Source: Desulfonatronospira sp. (GTDB taxonomy: Bacteria; Desulfobacterota; Desulfovibrionia; Desulfovibrionales; Desulfonatronovibrionaceae). From it: a DNA stretch of 5,954 nt. How positions within the stretch are numbered: the stretch's first letter is position 1; every line of letters starts with the position of its first letter. The DNA is taken from NCBI GenBank assembly GCA_007127015.1, contig SLAE01000032.1, positions 1-5,954 of the forward strand, read 5' to 3'. Positions 1 through 5,954 of the stretch are shown here, piece after piece. Below the pieces are notes generated by a model. The model worked only from the letters and a program-made list of their open reading frames with translations, searched no databases and was not told the DNA's origin. A program made the translations under genes and the position numbers.

Positions 1-1097
1 TGTTCACGGACCATGTGTTGACCGGCCAGTGTGTCCGCGGTTTCTCCGGACTGACTGATGCTTAAATACAGGGTATCCTTTTCCTGGATAAAAGACCTGT
101 ATCTGAATTCTGAAGCTATCTCCACGTTTACCGGTATGCCGGCCAGGCTCTCCAGAACGTATTTACCCCATAATCCCGCATGATATGAGGTGCCGCAGGC
201 CACCACCTGTACTCTGGAGGGAACGGGCATGCCTTCCAGTTCCTCAAGAATAATCCGGTTTTGTTTATGATCTATCCTGCCGGCCAGACAATCGGTCAGC
301 ACTTTGGGCTGCTCCATGATCTCCTTGAGCATGAAGTGTTTGTACCCGCCCTTCTGAGCGGCCTGAACATCCCAGGAAATGTGGTGAATCTTCTTTAAGG
401 TGTGTTCCATTGAGGAGGACTGATAAACATTCCACTGACCGGAATCCATTTCCACCAGTTCATCATCTTCAAGGAAAACAACCTCCCGGGTAAAGGGCAG
501 AAAAGCAGGAATATCTGAAGCAATGAAATTTTCTCCTGTGCCGATGCCCAGAACCAGAGGGCTGGCCTTTCTGGCCGCCCATACTTTGCCTGGATGATCT
601 TTGCTGATCAAGGCAAAGGCGTAGGAACCATGAACCTGGGACATGCTCCATGCCAGGGCTTTAAGGATGGAGCCTGAATGATTCAGGGCATGCGCGATAA
701 GGCAGACCAGAACCTCGGAATCCGTTTCAGAACGAAAAGTACATCCCTGTTCGCTGAGCATGGACTTGAGCTGCTGATAATTTTCAATTATGCCATTGTG
801 CACCAAGGCCAGATTCAAGTGGACATCCAGGTGGGGATGGGCGTTGATCTCATTGGGCAAGCCATGAGTGGCCCATCTGGTATGCCCGATGCCTGTGGTC
901 GCGTGCAGCACTTCGCCGCCCGCAAGTTTTTGTTCCAGGGCCTGCAGTTTTCCGGCGGAACGAAAAAGATGCAGCCGTCCTGAATGAACGAAAGCCAGCC
1001 CGGCTGAATCATAGCCTCGGTATTCAAGACTTTTCAGGCCACGAATAATGGCCGGAACAGCAGGCCGGTGACCGGTATAAGCAATTATTCCGCACAT
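1..1097 (-). CDS. glmS: Glutamine--fructose-6-phosphate aminotransferase (isomerizing), C-terminal part outside window
   Basis: GlmS converts fructose-6-phosphate and glutamine to glucosamine-6-phosphate and glutamate in the cytoplasm, the first committed step towards UDP-GlcNAc, peptidoglycan and LPS. The visible 365 codons begin Met-Cys-Gly-Ile-Ile, which exposes Cys2 as the nucleophile of the N-terminal glutamine amidotransferase domain (about residues 2-220). Further signatures are GHTRWATHG (71-79), HNGIIENY (100-107), the linker FMLKEIMEQP (245-254), and the first SIS sugar-binding domain with ACGTSYHAG (290-298) and SISQSGETADTL (336-347). The family is about 600 residues long, so some 240 residues, including the second SIS domain, lie beyond the left edge. 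The reading frame is intact throughout. The start is fixed by the need for Met-Cys; a GGGAG Shine-Dalgarno lies 11 nt upstream. The gene follows rdgB by 87 bp. No glmS ribozyme-like leader is evident in that short gap. Confidence 0.97.
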   Translation of the reverse strand, partial: MCGIIAYTGHRPAVPAIIRGLKSLEYRGYDSAGLAFVHSGRLHLFRSAGKLQALEQKLAGGEVLHATTGIGHTRWATHGLPNEINAHPHLDVHLNLALVHNGIIENYQQLKSMLSEQGCTFRSETDSEVLVCLIAHALNHSGSILKALAWSMSQVHGSYAFALISKDHPGKVWAARKASPLVLGIGTGENFIASDIPAFLPFTREVVFLEDDELVEMDSGQWNVYQSSSMEHTLKKIHHISWDVQAAQKGGYKHFMLKEIMEQPKVLTDCLAGRIDHKQNRIILEELEGMPVPSRVQVVACGTSYHAGLWGKYVLESLAGIPVNVEIASEFRYRSFIQEKDTLYLSISQSGETADTLAGQHMVRE

Positions 1098-1108
1098 TTC
1101 TGAACAAG

Positions 1109-1113
1109 CTCCC
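1109..1113 (-). promoter_or_regulatory. Ribosome binding site of glmS
   Basis: On the minus strand GGGAG precedes the glmS ATG by 11 nt, somewhat longer than the usual 5-9 nt. The start itself is not in doubt, because Cys2 must follow the initiator Met. The rest of the 87-bp rdgB-glmS gap is AT-rich. It holds one short perfect AT inverted repeat (1161-1173, 5-bp arms, 3-nt loop) that is too weak to call a terminator. Confidence 0.5.
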
Positions 1114-1184
1114 TGGTTTTGAATTCATTGCTTACGAATAAAATTTTTAGAACGCATGAAATCTATTTTAGATCAATAAATCAC

Positions 1185-1829
1185 TCAAGATGGTTTGTCC
1201 GCAATTTGGCGCAGAAATTCGTCCCAATGCATCATAAGCTGTGCCAGTGCCCTGCCCCGGTGACTGCGCGCGTTTTTCTGTGAAGGATCCATCTGTGCCG
1301 CAGTAAGACCTGTTTCAGGATCATAAAATAAAGGGTCATAACCAAAACCATCCTTTCCCCGAGGCTCTTTCAGGATCGTGCCCGGCCATTCCCCCCGGAC
1401 TTCAACATATTGGCCGCCAGGGGCTAAAGCGGTCAGAACACAGATGAAAATGGCACTGCGTGCAGCTCCGGACAGGTGGTGCATTCTGCGCAACAGCTTG
1501 AGGTTGTTTTCCTCATCTGTCGCCTGAGGACCGGCATAACGGGCGGAGTAAACCCCGGGTTCCCCGTTCAGGGCAGGAACGACAAGTCCGGAGTCGTCTG
1601 CTAATGCCGGGAGTCCGGTTGCACTGCACACGGCCATTGCCTTGATGCGGGCATTTTCTTCAAATGTTGAACCTGTTTCCTGAATGTCTCCAATTTCAGG
1701 ATACCTGTCCAGGCCGATGATCTTTATGTCCGGGCGCACCGCTGTGAGCAGTTCTTCCAGCTCCTTGATCTTTCCCTGATTACGGGAGGCCAGAACAGCC
1801 GTCAATTTTTCTTTAGGCATATTCCTCAT
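1185..1829 (-). CDS. rdgB: XTP/dITP diphosphatase (non-canonical purine NTP pyrophosphatase, RdgB/HAM1 family)
   Basis: RdgB hydrolyses dITP, ITP and XTP to the monophosphate and pyrophosphate, keeping deaminated purines out of DNA and RNA. The 214-residue product is near the usual family length of about 200. It shows the full set of signatures: SxNxGKxxEL (15-24) that binds the triphosphate, FEENA (56-60), DDSGL (78-82) with the metal and catalytic acidic residues, PGVYSARYAG (91-100), KDGFGYDPLF (159-168) for base recognition, and SHRGRAL (189-195) near the C-terminus. Two Met codons compete as start, at 1829 and 1820. The upstream one has AGGA about 6 nt before it, whereas the AGGA before the inner Met is only 2-3 nt away, so 1829 is preferred. 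The gene lies 44 bp after the ThiF-like gene and 87 bp before glmS, all on one strand. It may be read through from upstream, but a functional link with the tungsten module is not expected. Confidence 0.96.
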   Translation of the reverse strand: MRNMPKEKLTAVLASRNQGKIKELEELLTAVRPDIKIIGLDRYPEIGDIQETGSTFEENARIKAMAVCSATGLPALADDSGLVVPALNGEPGVYSARYAGPQATDEENNLKLLRRMHHLSGAARSAIFICVLTALAPGGQYVEVRGEWPGTILKEPRGKDGFGYDPLFYDPETGLTAAQMDPSQKNARSHRGRALAQLMMHWDEFLRQIADKPS

Positions 1830-1873
1830 GATTTTCCTGCATGGCCAATATTACATGCTGCTCAATCAAACTG

Positions 1874-2713
1874 TCAAAGCTTCAGCTTTTGAAAGACAAA
1901 GGTTTCCAGGTCAGCCAGAAGTACTTTATTGCGCAGTTGCGGTTTTTGTCCAGAAAGAACGTAGATGGCTTCCTGAGCCTGAATTGAGGCAATCATGCAC
2001 ACAATTGTCGCCAGATTGCCGAGGATGTCTTCAGCGCCCTGTTCCAGGCCATCCGGCCAGAAAGCTGCCGGGTCCTTGTCTCCGGGATAGACTGTGCAGG
2101 CCAAACCTGTTTTGCCTGCAACAAAGCCGGTAATCAACTTACAGCCATGTTTTTGTGCTGCCTGGAGTAGATCCCTTCTGAAATCAGTCCCTCCAAGGCA
2201 GTCAAGTATCAGATCCACACCCTGCAGCGTGTCCGGCAGATCTGAAGATTCAAGAAAAACCGGGCAGAGCTCCAGTCGGGTAAAGGGGTTGATTCTTTTG
2301 ACCCGTTCCCGGGCGGCTTCCAGCTTGGACGTGCCCAGATGATCCATGCCGCCCAGTATCTGTCGATTGAGATTGCTTTCCTCAAAAACATCACCATCAG
2401 CAATCAGGCATGTTCCCACTCCTGAACGGACCAGAAGCTCAAGAACGTAACCCCCGAGGCCTCCCGCTCCAACTATCAGAATGCTGGAGCAGGCCAGAGC
2501 CAGTTGCGTCTTCAAGGTCAATGAACTGTAATTGCGCAGGTATCTTTCAAGATTGATTCCGTTTCTTAAAGTCAGCTGCTGGGCTGTATGCGGGTCCAGG
2601 CCGTGCCTTCGGGCCAGCTTGAGCAGATCTTCACCAGAAATCCAGGCGAAAGGATAATTCTTCCCGGTCCTGCTGGCTGAACTCACGGCCCGAATGAAAT
2701 CATTTTCGGACAT
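1874..2713 (-). CDS. HesA/MoeB/ThiF-family E1-like adenylyltransferase of an AOR gene cluster
   Basis: E1-like enzymes of this family use ATP to adenylate the C-terminal glycine of a MoaD/ThiS-type carrier. With the start at 2713 the protein has 279 residues. Residues 1-60 form an N-terminal segment ending ERYLRNY (56-62). The Rossmann nucleotide-binding loop GAGGLG follows (82-87), then DGD (106-108), NLNRQ (114-118, Arg117 matching the ATP-contacting Arg of MoeB) and Lys130. The C-terminal helix SIQAQEAIYVLSG (243-255) aligns with the MoeB segment that follows its cysteine loop. Odd features: no CxxC zinc pairs, no cysteine where MoeB/ThiF carry the catalytic one, and DCLGG (171-175) in place of DCTDN. 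The start is 4 bp after the stop of the carrier gene and lacks a clear Shine-Dalgarno, suggesting translational coupling. The frame stays open 32 codons further up inside the carrier gene, but that stretch looks like shadow coding. The family is certain; substrate and exact role are inferred from context. Confidence 0.87.
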   Translation of the reverse strand: MSENDFIRAVSSASRTGKNYPFAWISGEDLLKLARRHGLDPHTAQQLTLRNGINLERYLRNYSSLTLKTQLALACSSILIVGAGGLGGYVLELLVRSGVGTCLIADGDVFEESNLNRQILGGMDHLGTSKLEAARERVKRINPFTRLELCPVFLESSDLPDTLQGVDLILDCLGGTDFRRDLLQAAQKHGCKLITGFVAGKTGLACTVYPGDKDPAAFWPDGLEQGAEDILGNLATIVCMIASIQAQEAIYVLSGQKPQLRNKVLLADLETFVFQKLKL

Positions 2714-2717
2714 GAAA

Positions 2718-2942
2718 TCAGCCGCCGCCGATAGCGGGAAAAAGCCCCACCCGGTCATTGTCCGAAAGCCTGGTATCTGGATGAGCGTTTTGGCCATTGA
2801 CAAAGACAATTTTCACATCTTTCTCGGAAATGCCGAGAGTATGAATGATGTCCCGGGGAGTAGATCCGGCATCCAATTCCATCCGACCATCAGGAGGAGT
2901 AAATCCTGACAGGGACGCGAAACAGGCAACTTGAACGCGCAT
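2718..2942 (-). CDS. MoaD/ThiS-family ubiquitin-like sulfur-carrier protein
   Basis: This 74-residue protein is the size of a beta-grasp sulfur carrier. It starts MRVQVACFASL, typical of the first strand of MoaD. It has the pattern IVFVNGQNA (45-53) followed by DTRLSDNDRVGLFPAIGGG (56-74), matching the MoaD/ThiS pattern of 'VNG ... L.DGD.V.l.pp..GG'. The free C-terminal glycines (72-74) are the site expected to be adenylated and then thiocarboxylated. It ends in three glycines rather than the usual two. The E1-like gene begins 4 bp after the stop codon, so the pair is almost certainly co-translated. Its place behind an AOR-family gene, with no MoaE in the window, suggests a carrier dedicated to tungsten-pterin enzyme biogenesis rather than the housekeeping MoaD; this is inference. 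The ribosome binding site is weak (a GTGAGCAG-like stretch just upstream). Confidence 0.88.
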   Translation of the reverse strand: MRVQVACFASLSGFTPPDGRMELDAGSTPRDIIHTLGISEKDVKIVFVNGQNAHPDTRLSDNDRVGLFPAIGGG

Positions 2943-3068
2943 ATTTCACTGCTCACTTTGCTCAATTCTGATCATAACCAGTGGAGAATAACTTAACCGC
3001 TCAAATGTACGCTTTGGTCCATTCATGCCTGAATTAAGAAACGAATATTTAAGTCAAGAATTAACGGC

Positions 3069-4808
3069 TCATGACTCCACTTTGGCCTTTTGCAGTTCCT
3101 CCAGGCTGAAATCCCACTTTGCTTTGTGCGGAGGCAGTTCTTCATTTATAAAAAAATCCGGAAGCTGATCATGCACGCTGGTAAATCCTGCGTCACGGTT
3201 GAAGGAGTATTCATCCCTTAGAATTTCCATTCCGGTTTTGCCGATATCGTCAACAGTAAAAGGTATTCCGAATCTGGCACTTATCAGCTTGGCTATGACT
3301 TCCAAAGCGTCTTCGGTATCCAGTACAGCAAAGGCGACAAACAGGCAAAATCCTGTGGAATCCACTGCCGCAGTGGCGATCTGCAGATTTTTGGAAGTCT
3401 CAACATTTCCTTGTTTGCCCAAAGGATCGATGTCTCCTCCCACTTTGAGAATATTCTGGCAGATGGCGTAACCGGCAGTGTGATCAGCGCCCATGGAACT
3501 TGTGGCATAGGTGACACCCACGCCCTTGGCCGTCCTGGGATCATAGGCCGGGATGGACTGCTTCTTGACCACAGGCACTCGGTCCACACCAAGGGCATCA
3601 GCGGTATATGCTGTCCCGTTGGCTATGATCACCCCCAGGTAATCTGCAGGATCATATACTCTTTTCAAAAGATCAATAGCGGCCTGGCCGTCACCCCAGG
3701 GGATAATACCGCCTTCCATGGCCATGGCCAGCGTTGTACCGGTTTCTATGGTGTCCAGTCCCAGATCGTCGCATAAACGATCCAGCATGGCAATTTGATC
3801 CATGTCGGATATAAGCAGATTGGAACCAAAAGCCCAGACAGTTTCATATTCAAAACCCGAGGTCAGATACGTACCATTTTCGTCGCAGTATTTCTGGGAA
3901 CACTGGATCACGCATCCGGCATGGCAGCCCTCTTTGGCGATGCCTGCACGCTGATTGATGAGTTCAATCATCTTTTCACCGCTTATCTGGTCCGCCTTAT
4001 CAAACCTTCCCAAGCGAAAATTTTTCGTGGGCAGTGCTCCGGCCTCATTAATGATGTTGATTAAAATGGAAGTACCATAGCCGGGCAAACCCTGGCCGGT
4101 TACCGGATGATTGATCAGAATTTCGGCCCATCTTTTGGAAGCTGCCTTGAAAGCCTCCTTATCGGCTATGGTCTGACCGGGACCACCCTGAGCATCAATA
4201 ACAATGGCCTTGATTTTTTTCGATCCCATGAGTGCGCCGAGGCCGCCTCGACCAGCTGCCCGGCTGGGATTGCCTTTGGGATCCGTAAACATGATGGAGG
4301 ATGCCAGGCGGCTGTTTTCTCCGGCAGGACCAATAACCATGATGCCAGCCTTTTGTCCGAAACGTTCAAACAGTTTGGCTGAGGCTTCATAAGTTCCAAG
4401 CCCGGCTATTTCCGGCAGTTCCAGAAAATCCACGCCGTCTTTGGTTATGAAAATCGTCTGATAGGGTACCTTGGTCTCCGGCTTATCCTCAAGGACAAAG
4501 CCGGTTATATCCAGCTTGGCAAGTTTTTGAGAAAAAGTTCCTCCGGAATTGGATTCCTTGATGGTCCCGGTTAAAGGTGATTTGCCGCCGACAGAGAGTC
4601 TGCCGGTATTGGCGGCGGCAGTGCCGGTCAACAGCCCCGTGGCCACGACCAGTTTGTTGGCCGCGCTCAAGGGGTGACAGGTAGGAGGCACCTCCCTGCG
4701 TACAAGCCTTGAAGTCAGGGCCCGTCCGCCAAGACCCGAGTAATCCCCGGACTGATCTTCGAACACCGCTTTTTTTGTTCGTGTGTTGATGCGCAACAGT
4801 CTGGCCAT
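3069..4808 (-). CDS. aor: Aldehyde:ferredoxin oxidoreductase (AOR) family tungsten-pterin enzyme
   Basis: AOR-family enzymes are cytoplasmic, oxygen-sensitive proteins that carry a tungsten bis-pyranopterin and one [4Fe-4S] cluster. The best-known members oxidise aldehydes to acids with ferredoxin as acceptor. The 579-residue product is close to the family length of about 600. The N-terminal domain (1-about 205) shows GLGGRALTSRL (25-35), LTGTAAANTGRLSVGGKSPLTG (60-81) and GRGGLGALMGSKKIKAI (186-202). The cluster ligands appear as Cys295, Cys299 and Cys303 with a distant Cys488. The two pterin-binding DxxGxC/D motifs are DDLGLD (347-352) and DSTGFC (483-488). GADHTAG (450-456) carries the His that matches the active-site His of the archaeal enzyme. 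The CX3CX3C spacing differs from the classical CX2CX3C, so this is an AOR-like subclade and the substrate cannot be read from sequence. A strong AGGAGG sits 5 nt before the ATG. No signal peptide is seen. The gene is divergent from the radical SAM gene and is followed after 126 bp by the carrier gene. Confidence 0.94.
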   Translation of the reverse strand: MARLLRINTRTKKAVFEDQSGDYSGLGGRALTSRLVRREVPPTCHPLSAANKLVVATGLLTGTAAANTGRLSVGGKSPLTGTIKESNSGGTFSQKLAKLDITGFVLEDKPETKVPYQTIFITKDGVDFLELPEIAGLGTYEASAKLFERFGQKAGIMVIGPAGENSRLASSIMFTDPKGNPSRAAGRGGLGALMGSKKIKAIVIDAQGGPGQTIADKEAFKAASKRWAEILINHPVTGQGLPGYGTSILINIINEAGALPTKNFRLGRFDKADQISGEKMIELINQRAGIAKEGCHAGCVIQCSQKYCDENGTYLTSGFEYETVWAFGSNLLISDMDQIAMLDRLCDDLGLDTIETGTTLAMAMEGGIIPWGDGQAAIDLLKRVYDPADYLGVIIANGTAYTADALGVDRVPVVKKQSIPAYDPRTAKGVGVTYATSSMGADHTAGYAICQNILKVGGDIDPLGKQGNVETSKNLQIATAAVDSTGFCLFVAFAVLDTEDALEVIAKLISARFGIPFTVDDIGKTGMEILRDEYSFNRDAGFTSVHDQLPDFFINEELPPHKAKWDFSLEELQKAKVES

Positions 4809-4813
4809 GGTAT

Positions 4814-4819
4814 CCTCCT
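4814..4819 (-). promoter_or_regulatory. Ribosome binding site of the AOR gene
   Basis: On the minus strand a perfect AGGAGG lies 5 nt before the ATG at 4808. It fixes the start and implies high translation, as expected of a metabolic enzyme. Confidence 0.85.
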
Positions 4820-4864
4820 GGTTTGCTGGTGGATAGGGAATATTGGACTAAAAGAAGATAATCG

Positions 4865-4894
4865 CTTATAACAAAATAGGAATTAATCTGTAAA
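4865..4894 (-). promoter_or_regulatory. Candidate sigma-70 type promoter of the AOR gene
   Basis: Reading the minus strand, TTTACA (plus 4889-4894, 5 of 6 to the -35 consensus) is followed after 18 nt by TATAAG (plus 4865-4870, 5 of 6 to the -10 consensus). Transcription would begin near 4858, giving a leader of about 50 nt before the AOR start. The 138-bp divergent gap must hold the promoters for both genes; no equally good plus-strand promoter was found, only weak partial matches. The prediction rests on consensus matching alone. Confidence 0.45.
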
Positions 4895-4934
4895 GACAAC
4901 ATTGGCACCATGCCTTGCTAAAAGCAATACTTCC

Positions 4935-4940
4935 GGGAGG
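4935..4940 (+). promoter_or_regulatory. Ribosome binding site of the radical SAM gene
   Basis: GGGAGG ends 6 nt before the ATG at 4947, good spacing that decides the start. Both divergent genes share a similar GGAGGATA context before their ATG. Confidence 0.8.
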
Positions 4941-4946
4941 ATATTG

Positions 4947-5954
4947 ATGGGTTTTAAAGATGATTTGGCCGCGCTGGGCTACCCCAGACTGGACTGGATA
5001 CAGGTGGGGATCACCAACAGCTGCAACGCTGCCTGCATTTACTGTCCCCATCGAGTTTACCAGAAAGCCGGTCGCTGCAGACATATGTCCATGAAGGTAT
5101 TTACTTCTCTTTCTCCTGCCTTTGCCCGCGCCGGACTTGTCTATCTTCAGGGTTGGGGTGAGCCCATGCTTCATCCCGAATTTTTAACAATGCTGAAAAT
5201 GGTCAAAAAAAAAGGAGCTGAAGCAGGAGTAACCAGCAACGCCACTTTGTTGACCGAAGATAGGCTCAAAAAACTGGTGGATCAGGGTCTTGATGTTTTA
5301 AGCCTCTCTGTTGCCGGAGTCGACGAACAAACAAACGATCAGATAAGGCCTGGAAGCCCCTTGAAACAGGTTTTAAAAGCCCTGGAAACAGTGCACAGGG
5401 TCAAGGCCAGAGCGGGAAGTCCAACTCCGCGGATCCACCTGGCCCACATGCTTCTGGCTTCAAGACGCAGGGACATTTCGAAAATGGCCAGGTTTTTCAA
5501 CGCCCTTGCCCTGGATCAGATTGTAGTCAGCACCTTGACCCTGGCTGTAAGTCCGGAAATGGAAAAGGAAAAATATCCTGCAAAAAGCCCTGAAGACTAT
5601 GAACAGTTCAAAAAGGAACTTTTGGATATGCGCTCTGATGTGGATATCCGGGACCGGGTCTTCTTTCATCTGTACAATCCCTATGCTTCGGCAGGTGTGT
5701 GTTCTGAAAATATACAAAAATCCTGTTACGTGAATGTTGAGGGAAACATTCTGCCCTGTGTATATACTGATGTCAGCGGCGAGCAGTCAGTGCACAAACA
5801 TTTTCAGAGTAAAAAATACCCGCTTTATCCTCTGGAATTCGGGAGCTTGTCCAGCGCTGCTCTGAAAAAGATCTGGTATGGAGATAAATATCGTGAGTTC
5901 AGAGCAAAAATGTTCAGGGGTTTGTCTCCGGATACATGTAATGTCTGCTGTAAA
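4947..5954 (+). CDS. Radical SAM protein with SPASM-like C-terminus, probable tungsten-enzyme maturase (3' end outside window)
   Basis: The visible 336 residues are in frame to the window edge. The radical SAM cluster motif CNAACIYC (26-33; Cys26, Cys30, Cys33, CX3CX2C) binds the [4Fe-4S] cluster that cleaves S-adenosylmethionine. QGWGEPMLHP (68-77) is the 'GGEP' SAM-binding motif, and TSNATLLT (96-103) and LSLSVAG (118-124) follow the expected barrel strands. The C-terminal part has SPASM/twitch-type cysteines for auxiliary clusters: Cys252, Cys260 and Cys271 in a CYVNVEGNILPC block, then Cys331, Cys334 and Cys335 at the cut end. SPASM proteins usually modify peptides or proteins, for example as maturases. 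Divergence from an AOR gene next to a MoaD/E1 pair points to maturation of the tungsten oxidoreductase or its cofactor. From memory, such AOR-linked radical SAM proteins are named tungsten cofactor oxidoreductase maturases; this was not checked by search. No precursor peptide gene is apparent in the window. Confidence 0.88.
   Translation, partial: MGFKDDLAALGYPRLDWIQVGITNSCNAACIYCPHRVYQKAGRCRHMSMKVFTSLSPAFARAGLVYLQGWGEPMLHPEFLTMLKMVKKKGAEAGVTSNATLLTEDRLKKLVDQGLDVLSLSVAGVDEQTNDQIRPGSPLKQVLKALETVHRVKARAGSPTPRIHLAHMLLASRRRDISKMARFFNALALDQIVVSTLTLAVSPEMEKEKYPAKSPEDYEQFKKELLDMRSDVDIRDRVFFHLYNPYASAGVCSENIQKSCYVNVEGNILPCVYTDVSGEQSVHKHFQSKKYPLYPLEFGSLSSAALKKIWYGDKYREFRAKMFRGLSPDTCNVCCK

Noticed and set aside
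678..983. Plus-strand open frame of 101 codons
   Set aside because: It lies wholly inside glmS, whose minus-strand frame has all the family motifs; the product resembles nothing known to me.
1839..1858. Inverted repeat GCATG-N10-CATGC between the E1-like gene and rdgB, considered as a terminator
   Set aside because: The stem has only 5 bp, the loop is large, and no T-run follows on the minus strand.
1876..1889. AAAGC/GCTTT hairpin at the end of the E1-like gene
   Set aside because: The stem is short, lies within the last codons of the gene, and is not followed by a clear U-tract.
2714..2809. Upstream extension of the E1-like gene by 32 codons, overlapping the carrier gene
   Set aside because: The extra residues do not resemble the family N-terminus and overlap the well-supported carrier in another frame; the Met at 2713, 4 bp after the carrier stop, gives a sensible coupled start.
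3411..3776. Plus-strand open frame of 121 codons
   Set aside because: It is antisense to the conserved C-terminal half of the AOR gene and has no recognisable motif; shadow coding.
4489..4911. Minus-strand open frame of 140 codons across the AOR start and upstream gap
   Set aside because: It is an alternative frame of the AOR N-terminal region running into the promoter; the composition looks random and the AOR frame has a perfect Shine-Dalgarno.
4866..5174. Minus-strand open frame of 102 codons, considered as a possible small peptide substrate of the radical SAM protein
   Set aside because: It is antisense to the radical SAM core motif region and to the promoter gap; no leader-core pattern or Shine-Dalgarno supports it.

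Overview
The window is about 50% GC, gene-dense and free of RNA genes, mobile elements and CRISPR arrays. It carries six protein-coding genes. Five lie on the minus strand (in transcription order: AOR-family tungsten oxidoreductase, MoaD/ThiS-like protein, HesA/MoeB/ThiF-like protein, rdgB, glmS) and one, a radical SAM/SPASM protein, diverges on the plus strand. The gene at each end is cut by the window: glmS lacks its C-terminal part and the radical SAM gene lacks its last codons. The tungsten-enzyme gene set and the style of the proteins suggest an anaerobic bacterium, most likely a sulfate reducer of the Desulfovibrionales or a relative in the Desulfobacterota. That assignment comes from family knowledge and was not tested by a search.

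Right half (about 1874-5954): an accessory module built around an aldehyde:ferredoxin oxidoreductase (AOR) family protein. Its gene and the radical SAM gene share a 138-bp divergent promoter region, and each has a strong Shine-Dalgarno sequence. Behind the AOR gene, after a 126-bp gap, come a 74-residue ubiquitin-fold sulfur-carrier protein ending in Gly-Gly-Gly and, 4 bp later, an E1-like adenylyltransferase. A reasonable model is that the E1-like protein adenylates the C-terminus of the carrier, which then supplies sulfur (or another C-terminal chemistry) for the tungsten-pterin cofactor of the AOR protein. The radical SAM protein would be a maturase or cofactor enzyme for the same oxidoreductase. 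No MoaE, MoaA, MoaC, MoeA or tungstate transporter is visible here.

Left half (1-1829): two housekeeping genes. rdgB cleans the nucleotide pool of non-canonical purine nucleotides, and glmS makes glucosamine-6-phosphate for cell wall and lipopolysaccharide. They run in the same direction as the AOR module with short gaps (44 and 87 bp), so read-through from the module is possible, although their functions are unrelated.

The points most worth a second look are: the E1-like protein has a good nucleotide-binding region but lacks the zinc cysteines and the catalytic cysteine of MoeB/ThiF; the AOR protein has CX3CX3C spacing for its iron-sulfur cluster instead of the classical CX2CX3C; and the four genes of the module are tightly grouped.
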